A stretch of 64,000 nt of DNA from contig JASGHP010000001.1 in the NCBI GenBank assembly GCA_047602295.1, forward strand, positions 2,604,001 through 2,668,000, in the 5' to 3' direction. The notes under the pieces are model-generated. The model saw only the letters and a list, made by a program, of their open reading frames with translations, was not told the DNA's origin and did not search any database. Of the stretch, positions 33,802 through 43,635 are shown piece after piece; position 1 is the stretch's first letter; every line of letters begins with the position of its first letter. A program made the translations under genes and the position numbers. Source of the DNA: JACMLD01 sp047602295. GTDB lineage: Bacteria > Bacteroidota > Bacteroidia > Chitinophagales > Chitinophagaceae.

Positions 33802-33882
33802 CAATCAAAAACAGTGTTACACGCCAAGCAGTACAATTTTTCAGTAGCTTCCCTTCCTGTAAAGCGAACCAAAATAAACGAA

Positions 33883-34203
33883 ATGAATTACGACGGCATT
33901 CAATTAAAAGTAAACGAAGCAATCCATCATCTTGAGTTGGAAATCGAGGGGCATACCGCCTTTATTGACTATAAACTGCTGAAGGAAAAACTTTTTCTAA
34001 TACACACTGAAGTACCCAGGGAATTGGAAGGCAAAGGAGTGGGTACAGCGATCATAAGTAAGGCCTTGCAATATGCAAAGGACAATGGGTATACCATCGT
34101 TCCTATTTGCCCTTTTGTTCAAGCGTATCTTAAGAAGCACCCGGAATGGAAAGAGATTGTTTCGCCGGATGCAGACCGGTTTATTCATGCACCTGGAAAT
34201 TAA
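33883..34203 (+). CDS. GNAT-family N-acetyltransferase (YjdJ type)
   Basis: The ATG at 33883 gives a 106-residue protein, the usual size for the short YjdJ-like acetyltransferases. The conserved core is intact: HTEVPRELEGKGVGTAIISK carries the acetyl-CoA pyrophosphate loop, and ALQYAKDNGYTIVPICPFVQ plus YLKKHPEW form the C-terminal signature. These enzymes transfer acetyl from acetyl-CoA to an unknown small substrate or protein. It sits between relics of broken genes and behind a duplicated palindrome, and seems to be an intact survivor of the scrambled zone. Confidence 0.9.
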   Translation: MNYDGIQLKVNEAIHHLELEIEGHTAFIDYKLLKEKLFLIHTEVPRELEGKGVGTAIISKALQYAKDNGYTIVPICPFVQAYLKKHPEWKEIVSPDADRFIHAPGN

Positions 34204-34268
34204 TGATGGTAATAACTGTATATCTCATGCACTTCTTTATCATCAAGCGTAATGTAAAATGCTCAATC

Positions 34269-35183
34269 ATGAAGCTATGCTACGGGTTATTGTTTTTACC
34301 AATTGTTTTTTCCTGCAGTAAAAGCAGCGATTCAAGCTACAAGGGATTGCAAAGCAAAGAAACTACTGATTATACGGGTAATATAGTGCGTTTCTCTTAC
34401 AGCTATGATGCACAAGGGCGCATTACCAGTATTACGCAACAAAAAAATAACGGGCAGCCGACCCTTTCTCTTACTGTCAATTACCAGGGCAATGAAGCTG
34501 TCTTACTAAGTTTTCCGGATACAGACCCTGCTTATGTACAAAAAAAGCAAGTGCGTTACACACTGGATGCAACTGGTTTGCCACTGCAAAGAATTGAATT
34601 TACGCAACTGACTGCAAAGCTTGTCCCGGTAAACCCATCCCAGGAATTTAGAAACGATACAATAATGTATGAATATGACGCTTCGGGTATGCTGGCAAAG
34701 ACGACGCGTAGCCGCAGGGATTCTGTTTGGGTGGAAACCAATTATACCATCATCCGGCAATTTAGCTCCAGAGCCACTTATTCAAATAGCAATGGCAATC
34801 TGCAGTTATATGATGAATATGTCACTTATCCCATTGTGACCATGCAGGGAGGGATGACCACCGTTTCAGGCGGAAGTTCCGCCTACCACCAGGTGTACCA
34901 GTATACAAAAGCGTTTCCCAATAAAACAGATTTCAACAATGCGTTTGTGTTGAACGAGATCAAGGCTTCCTATGAACCCTTGTTGAATAGCCACTATAAA
35001 AATATGCCTGATAAAGTAATCTCAGACAATACAGACAAGGACATGAATGGTGTTACCATCTTCAAAGGCATAGATACCATCAATATGGATAGATTATACA
35101 ACGAAAACGGTCTTCTATCCTCCGTGCGCATTCCACCCGGGCATACCCAGGATACATTGGTGCGTTATTTTTACCACAATTAA
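34269..35183 (+). CDS. Hypothetical lipoprotein with YD-repeat-like segments
   Basis: The frame is open from 34146, but the ATG at 34269 gives a proper signal peptide MKLCYGLLFLPIVFSC and a 304-residue product. The mature part contains YD-like units: VRFSYSYDAQGRITSITQQ and IMYEYDASGMLAKTTRSR, which resemble single RHS/YD repeats. The C-terminus has DRLYNENGLLSSVRIPPG. Bacteroidota encode many such solitary lipoproteins (DUF4595-like); their function is unknown. It follows the acetyltransferase gene by 65 bases. Confidence 0.75.
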   Translation: MKLCYGLLFLPIVFSCSKSSDSSYKGLQSKETTDYTGNIVRFSYSYDAQGRITSITQQKNNGQPTLSLTVNYQGNEAVLLSFPDTDPAYVQKKQVRYTLDATGLPLQRIEFTQLTAKLVPVNPSQEFRNDTIMYEYDASGMLAKTTRSRRDSVWVETNYTIIRQFSSRATYSNSNGNLQLYDEYVTYPIVTMQGGMTTVSGGSSAYHQVYQYTKAFPNKTDFNNAFVLNEIKASYEPLLNSHYKNMPDKVISDNTDKDMNGVTIFKGIDTINMDRLYNENGLLSSVRIPPGHTQDTLVRYFYHN

Positions 35184-35538
35184 TACTTGCACTTCTCAGT
35201 AGTGTTGGCGTTCTTTATGAGCTTGTTGCGCATTGTTTGCAAATACGCAGCAGGAAGCATATGGTATTTTTCCCTGAATGTTCATCTCCCTGGCCTTGAA
35301 GAAAAGATAACGCCTATGCCCTGCCGGGGAATATAAGTGGGGCGGAGGTCAGCTTTTTTACAGCAAACGATCTGCAGAAAGCATTCGGCTTCGATAAAAA
35401 GTAACAATATATGCCGGAAAAGAAGAGGTGGATACTAAAAACTTACTATCTACTTTCCAATACCGTTTTAAAATTACGTGCCCATTGGCACAAGGAGTTT
35501 GTGCATTAACCGAATATGTAGCAACTGTCGGTTTTTAA
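35184..35538 (+). pseudogene. Frameshifted relic of an unidentified gene
   Basis: No single frame is open, but three plus-strand pieces join into a coherent protein-like sequence. They are ...GSIWYFSLNVHLPGLEEK (to about 35304), DNAYALPGNISGAEVSFFTA...AFGFDKK (35306-35401) and VTIYAGKEEVDTKNLLSTFQ...ATVGF (35401-35538). Each junction falls in a run of A residues where restoring one A restores the frame. I do not recognise the family. A sequencing error in homopolymers is an alternative to true decay. Confidence 0.4.
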
Positions 35539-35544
35539 TCATTT

Positions 35545-37470
35545 TCAATTGTCTGTTCGAAAGGGCGAGGCTGGTAAACCTTCTTTGTTGTATAGATTGG
35601 GATTGACCGGGTTGTCTGCCCATGCATAACGGACATATTGCGGGTTGGTGATTTCATCGCTCCACACTATTACTTTATTGCCTTCAATTTTTGCTTTTGC
35701 CCATACAAATTTTTTATCTGCACCTGCAATGGCAAATTCACTCAGCGCTTCTTCGTCATTGGTGATTAATCCACTACCGGTATGCGTAAACGAAATGCTT
35801 ATTTCTTTTCCTTCGATGCTGGCGGATTGAAACAGGGGTCCGGAAAATGCTACTGCTCTATCGCCATAAGCAAGGTTTTCCGCAGCTAAGGCCAACCTGT
35901 CGCCCACTTCTTTTTTCCGATCGGGATGAATATCGTTCCATTCACCCAAATCAATGGCTACCGCCATGCCAGTGTTAGGCGTAGCCAGTGATTTTAATTG
36001 CGCTTCACGAAAGAGTGCCCACTGGCTTTCAACTGGCTGGTAATTCATATCCATGAAACCGGGCAACTGCACATATAGAAAAGGCGCATTAGGCGCATCC
36101 CATTTGAGCCGCCAGTCAGACACCATGGCGTTTTGCAGTTGGGCATATTCCGCTGCTTTGCCTGTATTGGATTCACCCTGGTACCACAGAAATCCTTTGA
36201 TGGCATAGTTTACTAGTGGTGCTATCATACTGTTGTATAAACCTGTCGGTTGATTTTGTGCGGCAATGCCAGCTCCACCACCGCCAAAACCTCTATTGGG
36301 GCGATTTACTTGTCCCACTTTATATTGCCAATAGCCTTTCAGGTCCACGGTGTCATTACCTGCTATCAACTGGTATGGTTTGTCTGGCACAAAGCCGCCT
36401 TTTCCTGCATTGTTGGTAACACGAATCACCAACAAATTTTTTCCCGGCTTCAATACCCCCATAGGAACAGGGTATCTCCTTTGCGGGTACATATAGCCGG
36501 TAGTTCCTACCTGGGTGCCATTAATGTAAAGCACATCTGCATCCACGATGCGGCCTAAAAACACTTTTGCATTGCCGTTAGCCATGCTGGCCGGTATGTC
36601 AATTTCACGTCGAAACCATACGACGCCATCCAAATCTTTTATGCCCTGGTCTTCCCAATAGCCAGGTATATTCATGGTGCGCCAACCCTTAGGGGTATAG
36701 CTTGTACTGAACCAGTTTTCAGTCATACCCTTATCCTGCGGCTTTGGGATGCTACCTGTAAACCCTTTTCTGCTTAGGCCATTAATGTATGCTGTATCCT
36801 TATTTTTTTGCACGGTGCTTAATATGGCAGGAAAATCTTTGAAACCATCTTCGCTCATCCAGGCTTCTATTGGTGTGCCGCCCCAACTTGCATTGATCAG
36901 CCCGATAGGGACGTGGTATTTTTCGTAAATATCTTTGGCAAAGAAATACGCTACAGCAGAAAATTCACCAATATTATTTTGGTTAGCACATTTCCAATAA
37001 CCGCCTGGCAAATCATCCTGGGGTGCTTGCATATTGGTAATATTGGGCACCCAGAAATGACGTATTTGCGGATAATTGGCATTGGCAACTTCATTAGCGT
37101 AGCGTACTGCATGCAGTGACATTTGGTGAACCATGTTAGACTGCCCGCTGCAAAGCCATACATCACCCACCAGTATTTCTTTCAGCACAATATGATTGCT
37201 GGCGTCAATGTTCATGGTATAAGGACCACCTGCTTTTATGGGGGCCATCTTCAGTATCCATTTTCCATCTGCACCTGTTTTGGCACGATACGTTTTGCCA
37301 TTAAATTTTACGCTGACTTTTTCTCCGGCTTTGGCCCAGCCCCAGACATGTATACTTGCATCGCGCTGCAATACCATGCTATCCCTTATTAGCTGTGGAA
37401 GTTTTACCTGGGCCATCCCTGCATAATAGCCAATGCAGTTGATAATAAATAATACGATTGTTTTTTTCAT
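35545..37470 (-). CDS. Sialate O-acetylesterase-type esterase, probable acetylxylan esterase
   Basis: The ATG at 37470 (MKKTIVLFIINCIGYYAGM) gives a signal peptide and 641 residues. The first ~100 residues form a beta-sandwich. The SGNH/SASA catalytic domain follows, with the nucleophile in VWLCSGQSNMVHQM and the conserved GLINASWGGTPIEAWMS. A galactose-binding-like insert lies in the middle (DLDGVVWFRREIDIP), then FLWYQGESNTGKAAEY, and the Asp-His pair in EWNDIHPDRKKEVGDRL. Homologues remove acetyl groups from sialic acid or, in plant-polysaccharide loci, from xylan. As the last gene of a xylanase operon, deacetylation of xylo-oligosaccharides is the likely role. Confidence 0.88.
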   Translation of the reverse strand: MKKTIVLFIINCIGYYAGMAQVKLPQLIRDSMVLQRDASIHVWGWAKAGEKVSVKFNGKTYRAKTGADGKWILKMAPIKAGGPYTMNIDASNHIVLKEILVGDVWLCSGQSNMVHQMSLHAVRYANEVANANYPQIRHFWVPNITNMQAPQDDLPGGYWKCANQNNIGEFSAVAYFFAKDIYEKYHVPIGLINASWGGTPIEAWMSEDGFKDFPAILSTVQKNKDTAYINGLSRKGFTGSIPKPQDKGMTENWFSTSYTPKGWRTMNIPGYWEDQGIKDLDGVVWFRREIDIPASMANGNAKVFLGRIVDADVLYINGTQVGTTGYMYPQRRYPVPMGVLKPGKNLLVIRVTNNAGKGGFVPDKPYQLIAGNDTVDLKGYWQYKVGQVNRPNRGFGGGGAGIAAQNQPTGLYNSMIAPLVNYAIKGFLWYQGESNTGKAAEYAQLQNAMVSDWRLKWDAPNAPFLYVQLPGFMDMNYQPVESQWALFREAQLKSLATPNTGMAVAIDLGEWNDIHPDRKKEVGDRLALAAENLAYGDRAVAFSGPLFQSASIEGKEISISFTHTGSGLITNDEEALSEFAIAGADKKFVWAKAKIEGNKVIVWSDEITNPQYVRYAWADNPVNPNLYNKEGLPASPFRTDN

Positions 37471-37502
37471 AATAGCTGTAATAAATGTAGTATGCAAGTA
37501 TA

Positions 37503-38618
37503 TTATTGCGCCGTTTTAATAACGCTGTAAAAAGCGGGCTTCGGTTTGAATTGCCGGTTAAACAACAATGGATAATTCGTTCGTCCGCGCACTGGAAAAT
37601 CATTGAGCCATGATTGACCGTCATTGACGCCCCAGAAAGTCACGCGGCTGATATTTTTTTTGTATTTCACCAACAGGCGAAAAAGGCTTTCATAAGCAGT
37701 GCTTAGTTGGGTTTGTACAGCATCGGGCACCCCCTCCGTGTATGGATTGTTGCTGTTGTCGCCCGAGCTGGTTTGGTTGACGTCTGCCGTAACAGCTCCG
37801 GCATTGCGTAGTACACTTAGGTCAAGTTCTGTAAACATCACTTCAATGCCCAATGCGGAAAATTCTTGTATACTTTGTTCAATATCCTTCAACGGAAGAT
37901 CATAAGCACGCCAATGCCCTTGTATGCCAACACCATCTATTCTTACGCCAGCTGCCTGTATTTTTTTGATGAGCGCAATAGCGCCGGCTCTTTTCTTTGG
38001 TTGCTCAATGTTATAATCGTTGTAATAGAGTTTGCTGTGTGGCGCCGCCTGCTGGGCCAGTCTGAATGCTTCCACCACAAAATCATCTCCCAGGTTTTGC
38101 TGAAATATGGATTTGCGCATGCTGCCATCTTCATTCAAAGCTTCGTTTACCACATCCCATGAATATACCTTGCCATCATAACGGGCAGCCACAGTGGCAA
38201 TATGGTTGGTCATATAAAGGCGCACAGAGTCCGGGCTTTTTATACGCCGCATAAACATCGGCAATTGGCTATGCCAGATAAGTGTGTGGGCATTAATTTG
38301 AAGATGGTTCTTTTCGCCATACGCCACCAGTTTATCCGCCAGGTCAAAATTGTATTGATCCCATCCCGGGTGAATGATGGCCGCTTTCATGCTATTTTCC
38401 GGGGTTACCGTATTGAACTGCTGCGGGATGAGCATTGCAGCGGCAGCATCTTTTTCTTCTATTTGCCTTGTGTTCATAGCGGTGCCAATCTTAAAATCAT
38501 TTTTAAAAGCATCTTTTAATGAAGGTATAGTAGAAAGAGCGCCTGTTTTCTTACTTGCAGTGCAACCTGCTATTGACAAAGCCGCCAGGGACAGTATAAG
38601 GGTTAACTTTTGTAGCAT
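37503..38618 (-). CDS. Endo-1,4-beta-xylanase, family GH10 lipoprotein
   Basis: A 371-residue enzyme with a lipoprotein signal (MLQKLTLILSLAALSIAGC, Cys19), so it is probably held at the cell surface or in the periplasm. The GH10 barrel has the substrate-binding blocks TPENSMK and HTLIWHSQLP, the acid/base Glu159 in WDVVNEAL, and the nucleophile Glu264 in VMFTELDLSVL. There is no insert carbohydrate-binding module. It would cut the xylan backbone internally. It lies 26 bases downstream of the GH43 gene and 32 bases upstream of the esterase gene. Confidence 0.96.
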   Translation of the reverse strand: MLQKLTLILSLAALSIAGCTASKKTGALSTIPSLKDAFKNDFKIGTAMNTRQIEEKDAAAAMLIPQQFNTVTPENSMKAAIIHPGWDQYNFDLADKLVAYGEKNHLQINAHTLIWHSQLPMFMRRIKSPDSVRLYMTNHIATVAARYDGKVYSWDVVNEALNEDGSMRKSIFQQNLGDDFVVEAFRLAQQAAPHSKLYYNDYNIEQPKKRAGAIALIKKIQAAGVRIDGVGIQGHWRAYDLPLKDIEQSIQEFSALGIEVMFTELDLSVLRNAGAVTADVNQTSSGDNSNNPYTEGVPDAVQTQLSTAYESLFRLLVKYKKNISRVTFWGVNDGQSWLNDFPVRGRTNYPLLFNRQFKPKPAFYSVIKTAQ

Positions 38619-38644
38619 ATTATTGATAGCTTTTTTTGTCCAAA

Positions 38645-40189
38645 TTATTTCACCCGAAACCAGTCAAAATCAACATACCCGCCCGTTTGCAAAGTGGCAT
38701 AGTTAAAAAGACAAAATTTGTTTCCGGTAAAAATTTTCAGGCTAAACTTCATCGTTAATTCATTTCCTGTTTTGCTGAAAGTTTTATTGTCTGTGCTGTA
38801 TTGAAAATCTGCTTTTTTGCTTGCATTCGAGGCGTTGGTGCGCAGGTAAACAGTGGAAGCGTTTATGGGTACGGAATCCAATACAGCCCCGTTGTTTACC
38901 ATAATTATATATTTCTTTCCATTGGTTTGCTTTACTGCAATATAGGCGTACGGATCCTGTAGTACGCAAATCCCCGAGATATCCCCATCTTTCATATGGG
39001 ATACATCCATTTTTGTAGTAGCTGTAGTAGGCGTCAACTGATCATATTTTGCAAATGGCCTTTGGGTAAGCGTATTCCTGGCTTTGGTGATGCTATCCAC
39101 TACTTTGCCTGTTGTCAGTCGCAACCAGCCTTTCTTTTTTACGAGTGACCAGTTCTCAGGATCCGGGTTATGGTTCCAGCCCCATTGCATGCCTAGTGCA
39201 TTGCTATCAAATTCATCTGAAGTGGGAAAATCCTTTATGGGATATGTTTTTTCCATAGCTGGTTTCTTATAGGTAATTACACCTCTGCCGTTTTCACCCA
39301 CCATTGGCCAGCCATCTAACCACGTAACAGGCTGCAGTGAGGGGAATCGCCCAAAAGGGCCGCTGTCCACAAACAGGATGGTCCACCAGTCACCTTTTTG
39401 TGTTTGTATTAAAGCACCCTGGTGTATGCCAAATGTAACACCGTGATTGGTGTCGCTTATGAGCACTTTCTGCTCATAAGGGCCGTAGATATTTTTAGAG
39501 CGCAAAGCCACCTGTATGCCACTTACGCCTCCATAGGTACTATACAGGTAATAATAGCCGTTTATTTTATATACATGTGTTCCTTCCAGGCCGCCGCGTA
39601 TATTTCCCTTAAATACCAGCGAGTCTTTATCAATAGCAACAAGATTTGAATCCACTTCTGTTATAGAGATTTTTCCGTAACCCTGAGCCACGTAAATTCT
39701 TCCGTCGTCATCATAAAACAAACCCGGATCATAAAACCCTTTGGGCAAGTGTGTAATTTGCCATGGCCCCTCTGCTTTATCAGATGTACAAGTAAACCCT
39801 CCTTCATTGAGTGTAATAAATAAAAGCCTGAATTTGCCATTGTGATATTTTATGCTGGTAGCCCATTGTCCATGTCCATACCGGTTGCAACTGTCAAGAT
39901 CGTAACATTTGCCAAAGTCAAAACGCGGCACCGCATTGCTGCAATATTCCCAATTTACCAGGTCGTGCGACTGTAGGATAGTTACTCCCGGAAATACAAA
40001 CATGGTGGTGGTTACCATATAATAGGTATCGCCAACGCGTATTACATCCGGGTCTGGAAAATCTGCAGGTATAACCGGATTGGTATAAGTGCCATTCCCA
40101 TTATCGCTGTGAATGTTTTGTGCTGTTGCAGAAAATAAACTAATAACAAGGCATATTATAATAACACCGCGTTTTGTTAGCGTATTCAT
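38645..40189 (-). CDS. GH43 glycoside hydrolase (beta-xylosidase/arabinofuranosidase) with C-terminal beta-sandwich
   Basis: A 514-residue secreted enzyme. The five-bladed propeller (about residues 30-320) begins NPVIPADFPDPDVIRVGDTY with the catalytic base Asp. It continues with DPGLFYDDDGRIYVAQGYGK (the pKa-modulating Asp region) and EGTHVYKINGYYYLYSTYGG (the general acid Glu). The C-terminal ~190 residues form a GH43 C2-type beta-sandwich (WSLVKKKGWLRLTTGKV, AYIAVKQTNGKKYIIMVNN), as in subfamilies that remove xylose or arabinose from xylo-oligosaccharides. It is in the operon between GH67 and GH10. Confidence 0.92.
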   Translation of the reverse strand: MNTLTKRGVIIICLVISLFSATAQNIHSDNGNGTYTNPVIPADFPDPDVIRVGDTYYMVTTTMFVFPGVTILQSHDLVNWEYCSNAVPRFDFGKCYDLDSCNRYGHGQWATSIKYHNGKFRLLFITLNEGGFTCTSDKAEGPWQITHLPKGFYDPGLFYDDDGRIYVAQGYGKISITEVDSNLVAIDKDSLVFKGNIRGGLEGTHVYKINGYYYLYSTYGGVSGIQVALRSKNIYGPYEQKVLISDTNHGVTFGIHQGALIQTQKGDWWTILFVDSGPFGRFPSLQPVTWLDGWPMVGENGRGVITYKKPAMEKTYPIKDFPTSDEFDSNALGMQWGWNHNPDPENWSLVKKKGWLRLTTGKVVDSITKARNTLTQRPFAKYDQLTPTTATTKMDVSHMKDGDISGICVLQDPYAYIAVKQTNGKKYIIMVNNGAVLDSVPINASTVYLRTNASNASKKADFQYSTDNKTFSKTGNELTMKFSLKIFTGNKFCLFNYATLQTGGYVDFDWFRVK

Positions 40190-40221
40190 AGATAAATCAT
40201 TATTGGCAGGTTATGCTTATA

Positions 40222-42303
40222 CTATCTTCTTCGTTTCATGTCATTGGCAATTATTTCATTCAGGTTGTTTACTGGTCTTTCCAATTCATAGGGTATAGGC
40301 ATGCGGCTAAATTGCTGGAAATACAGCAGGCAGGCATCTTTCCACAATACCGCATTGGTGGCCTGGCTGCGCAATTTGAGTTGTATGTCCTCAAATCTTT
40401 CTTTGTCTACATAAGGCTGAACTTTATCCCATATTTTTTGAAACTGCCTCACCTGTTGCACTCCTTTGTCATAATGAAAAGCAATTTCATCCCATAAACT
40501 GCGGCCACTTTTCATGGTATAATTCCAGGGCAAATGATGAAACCATAACAGAAGATTTTCGGGGCAATTGGCCGGATCATTAAACTGTGCATCCAATGGC
40601 TCGTGGTATTGGCTCACTGCATTACTACCCGTTTGGGTTCGGTTGAAACCAACACCGTTGGAATCTGCCTGGTGATAATAAGGCGGAGTCCAGTCTGCCC
40701 GCACTTTTGCAGGAGCCCACCATGGACCAGGTCCGTAATGTTCGTTTGCAGACATGATATGATGAAACCCAAGCGGCATCATATAATTTACAGCAGCTTC
40801 GCGGCTATCAAGCATCATTTGCTTTACCGGCAATAAGAAATTTTTATTCCATTCGGCGGCATAGTCTGCGGGTTTGTTTGCTTGCAGAACGCTGTCAAAA
40901 AAAGTCAGGCGCAGCCATTCATCGGCAATTGCTTCACTTTTTAGTTGATTGTTCCATGCCAGCCTTCCAAATGCATACCAGTTTGCCTGCGCAAAATAGT
41001 GGCCGCACCAGTTGGTATCCAGTCCAATATTGGCAACACCGGCAATGGCTGTATATTTTTGCGGAAATAGGCTGCCGTCTGTGCAGCGGGCAACAGTACT
41101 GCCCGGGCCTTGCTGGTAGGTGTCACTTTGCAGGCATTCTTCCCACATGGTAGACAGAAATACAAGATGAGTGCTGTGCCCAAGGTATTCCTGTGTTATC
41201 TGAAATTCAGGCACCACAGCTGTTTTTTTCATGGCACCGAAAAGAGGGCTGAAAGGTTCTCTCGGCTGAAAATCAACAGGACCATTCTTTACTTGTATTA
41301 TTACGTTATCCCGAAACTGTCCGTCTATCGGTACAAATTCAGTATAAGCTTGTTTTGCCCTGTCTTTATCATTAGAGGCATATACAAAAGCACGCCACAT
41401 TACTATACCATGATAGGGCTTCAGTGCATCTGCCAGCATATTGGCGCCGTCCGCATGTGTACGCCCAAAATCCTGCGGACCGGGCTGGCCTTCGCTGTTT
41501 GCTTTCACGAGGAAGCCGCCGAAGTCCGGTATTTGCGTATAAATTGCTTTTACTTTTTCTTTCCACCATCTTATTACAGATGTATCCAATGGGTCTGAGG
41601 TTGTAAGGCCGCCGGTTATTTTTGGAGAGGAAAAATTTACAGACAAATAGGTTTTGATGCCATAAGGGCGCAACATGCCTGCAATGATTTTTACTTTATT
41701 AAGATAGGCGGCAGATAAAATGGCAGGGGAGGCGTTTACATTGTTTAATACCGAACCGTTGATACCTATTGAAGCGTTGGCCCGGGCATACGCTATCCAG
41801 CGTTCTTTATCATTTTCTGTAATCACAAAAGCACTGTCTTTGCGCCAGAAAATAGACTGGCCCGCATAACCACGCTCTACTGATCCATTCAGGTTGTCCC
41901 AATGATTAAGTATGCGCAGGTTATAAGATGGGTTAGAAATGATTGCTGCCTGTGCATCTGCATGACCGGTTTGCTGCCGCCGCAATAGTTCAAATACGCC
42001 ATATAAAATGCCCGCATCGTTATTTGCCTGCACTGCACCTTGCATTAGCCTGAACCCATCTGGTTTTAGTGCTTTGTCTTTCTTAAGTAAAAGCTTAATG
42101 ATAGCGCCAGCTTTTCCCTGCCAACCCTGTTGCAATTCTTTTATGGCAATCTCCAGCGTAGGTGACTTGGCCGAACAAATTACGGTTACTGCATTAGGCG
42201 TTTTCCTGGATAGCCATAGATCGTGTCCGTTTTCGGCTTGTATAAATAATACAGCGCAAGTGCATACCAGGCTTAAGTATATTTTTTTTATTTGCATTCC
42301 CAT
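40222..42303 (-). CDS. Alpha-glucuronidase, family GH67
   Basis: A 693-residue enzyme, the usual size for GH67. The N-terminal beta-domain contains ELQQGWQGKAGAIIKLLL, the catalytic barrel starts near YNLRILNHWDNLNGSVERGY, and GGFLVKANSEGQPGPQDFGR and HGIVMWRAFVY lie in the active site region. The C-terminal helical domain has PLGFHHIMSANEHYGPGPWW and FHHLPWNYTMKSGRSLWDEI. It removes 4-O-methylglucuronic acid from the non-reducing end of xylo-oligosaccharides. This strongly indicates that the locus targets glucuronoxylan. A signal peptide (LVCTCAVLFIQAENG) suggests a periplasmic location. Confidence 0.96.
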   Translation of the reverse strand: MGMQIKKIYLSLVCTCAVLFIQAENGHDLWLSRKTPNAVTVICSAKSPTLEIAIKELQQGWQGKAGAIIKLLLKKDKALKPDGFRLMQGAVQANNDAGILYGVFELLRRQQTGHADAQAAIISNPSYNLRILNHWDNLNGSVERGYAGQSIFWRKDSAFVITENDKERWIAYARANASIGINGSVLNNVNASPAILSAAYLNKVKIIAGMLRPYGIKTYLSVNFSSPKITGGLTTSDPLDTSVIRWWKEKVKAIYTQIPDFGGFLVKANSEGQPGPQDFGRTHADGANMLADALKPYHGIVMWRAFVYASNDKDRAKQAYTEFVPIDGQFRDNVIIQVKNGPVDFQPREPFSPLFGAMKKTAVVPEFQITQEYLGHSTHLVFLSTMWEECLQSDTYQQGPGSTVARCTDGSLFPQKYTAIAGVANIGLDTNWCGHYFAQANWYAFGRLAWNNQLKSEAIADEWLRLTFFDSVLQANKPADYAAEWNKNFLLPVKQMMLDSREAAVNYMMPLGFHHIMSANEHYGPGPWWAPAKVRADWTPPYYHQADSNGVGFNRTQTGSNAVSQYHEPLDAQFNDPANCPENLLLWFHHLPWNYTMKSGRSLWDEIAFHYDKGVQQVRQFQKIWDKVQPYVDKERFEDIQLKLRSQATNAVLWKDACLLYFQQFSRMPIPYELERPVNNLNEIIANDMKRRR

Positions 42304-42337
42304 TCATTTTCTATTTACAATGACTCAAACTGAATCA

Positions 42338-43624
42338 TCAATTAATATCAGGTACAGCGGGTTTTATTATTTGATACTTGCCACTAAGGTGCATCAGGCT
42401 GAAGAGATACAACAATCCATCATAATACGGATCAAAATACCCGTCTTCATATGGCTCCAGTTTGGCATTCCAGAGTGCATGTACAAAATCGAAACTATTT
42501 TTTTCTTTGCTGATAAGCGATGTGGATGCGGCTGTTGCCACCAGGCCCAACGAATGCCTCAGTCTTTTAAAACCACCGGCACCAAGAATAAAAGAAGGGG
42601 TTGAGCCATCTACATTAAATTGATCAGGAAAGCTATCAATACCTTTTGATCGTAAAAAAACTTGCAATCGGCGTGCATAGTCTTCCTGCCAGGTTTTGTC
42701 CTTTCCAAACCAGGCATAATCCATGGTAATATTCATTGGCACACGCCATGAATCGTACCTAAAAGCACCTGAGCCCCACCGTGAGTCGCGGGGTTGCCCG
42801 CTGAATTCTGCATAATCAGCATTTAATGCAGTAAGCGGGTTGCAGGCCCGGTGCAGGAACACCCTGGATGTATCTGCGCAGTCTTTATAAAATTGTTCGT
42901 GCCCGTCTTTTGCATACATAGCCCATATTTCCATAAAGGCAGGCAGGTGATAAGATGGATCAGTCCAGTTATAACCCATACCTTCCGGTACAAAACTTAT
43001 TTGTTTGTGTTCGGTGTTGATGAGGTTGTATATGTTGCCAGTTCCGTCCTTTTTCCACATGGCATCCAGTATTTTTCTTGCTTCTTTGTAATAGTTGATG
43101 CCTGTATTATTACCCCATTTGTTGGCTGCAAACAATAAGGAAGTGATATAATACAATTCTCCATCAGATGCAGAGCCTTCGGAATTTTTTTTCAGTGTTT
43201 GGGTATTGATGCTCCAGGCAAAATAAGCGGCACGCGGTCCGTCTTGATGCTGAAGATATTTTACAGACCAACGCCATATGCGATCGAAAACCTCTTTTTT
43301 ATTTAGCTGTACAGCTATCATCATACCATAAGAGAGGCCTTCTGTTCTGGCATCATGATTTTTTAAATCAGACACATAGGCCATGGAATCTCCTACTTCA
43401 AAATATACCCGGTGCGGACCTTCAAATACATCATAATAGGCTTTGTTTACTTTGTTGTTGATATCGCTCTCGCTATAACCTGCTTCCAGGAAAACGTTGC
43501 GGTATTTGCCAGCATTAATACCGGCCCCTGCGACATTTTTTTGTGATTTTGATTTTTTTTGCGCTTTAAGCGAATACTGCGAAACAAATGCAATAAGGAC
43601 GATGGCAAATAATCTTTTCTTCAT
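42338..43624 (-). CDS. Reducing-end xylose-releasing exo-oligoxylanase, family GH8
   Basis: A 428-residue secreted protein (signal MKKRLFAIVLIAFVSQYSLK). The GH8 (alpha/alpha)6 barrel has the general acid Glu95 in DARTEGLSYGMMIAVQ. The sequence WSINTQTLKKNSEGSASDGE follows, and the conserved Asp in FRYDSWRVPMNITMDYAW is the probable base. This arrangement matches the Rex-type enzymes that release xylose from the reducing end of xylo-oligosaccharides rather than GH8 cellulases or chitosanases. Its position between GH67 and GH43 genes fits that specificity. The assignment to Rex over other GH8 activities rests on motif resemblance and context. Confidence 0.92.
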   Translation of the reverse strand: MKKRLFAIVLIAFVSQYSLKAQKKSKSQKNVAGAGINAGKYRNVFLEAGYSESDINNKVNKAYYDVFEGPHRVYFEVGDSMAYVSDLKNHDARTEGLSYGMMIAVQLNKKEVFDRIWRWSVKYLQHQDGPRAAYFAWSINTQTLKKNSEGSASDGELYYITSLLFAANKWGNNTGINYYKEARKILDAMWKKDGTGNIYNLINTEHKQISFVPEGMGYNWTDPSYHLPAFMEIWAMYAKDGHEQFYKDCADTSRVFLHRACNPLTALNADYAEFSGQPRDSRWGSGAFRYDSWRVPMNITMDYAWFGKDKTWQEDYARRLQVFLRSKGIDSFPDQFNVDGSTPSFILGAGGFKRLRHSLGLVATAASTSLISKEKNSFDFVHALWNAKLEPYEDGYFDPYYDGLLYLFSLMHLSGKYQIIKPAVPDIN

Positions 43625-43635
43625 GCAAGCCGTTT

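Noticed and set aside
33814..33882. Upstream extension of the GNAT frame (23 extra codons)
   Set aside because: The ATG at 33883 gives the normal family N-terminus and length; the extension covers spacer sequence with no similarity.
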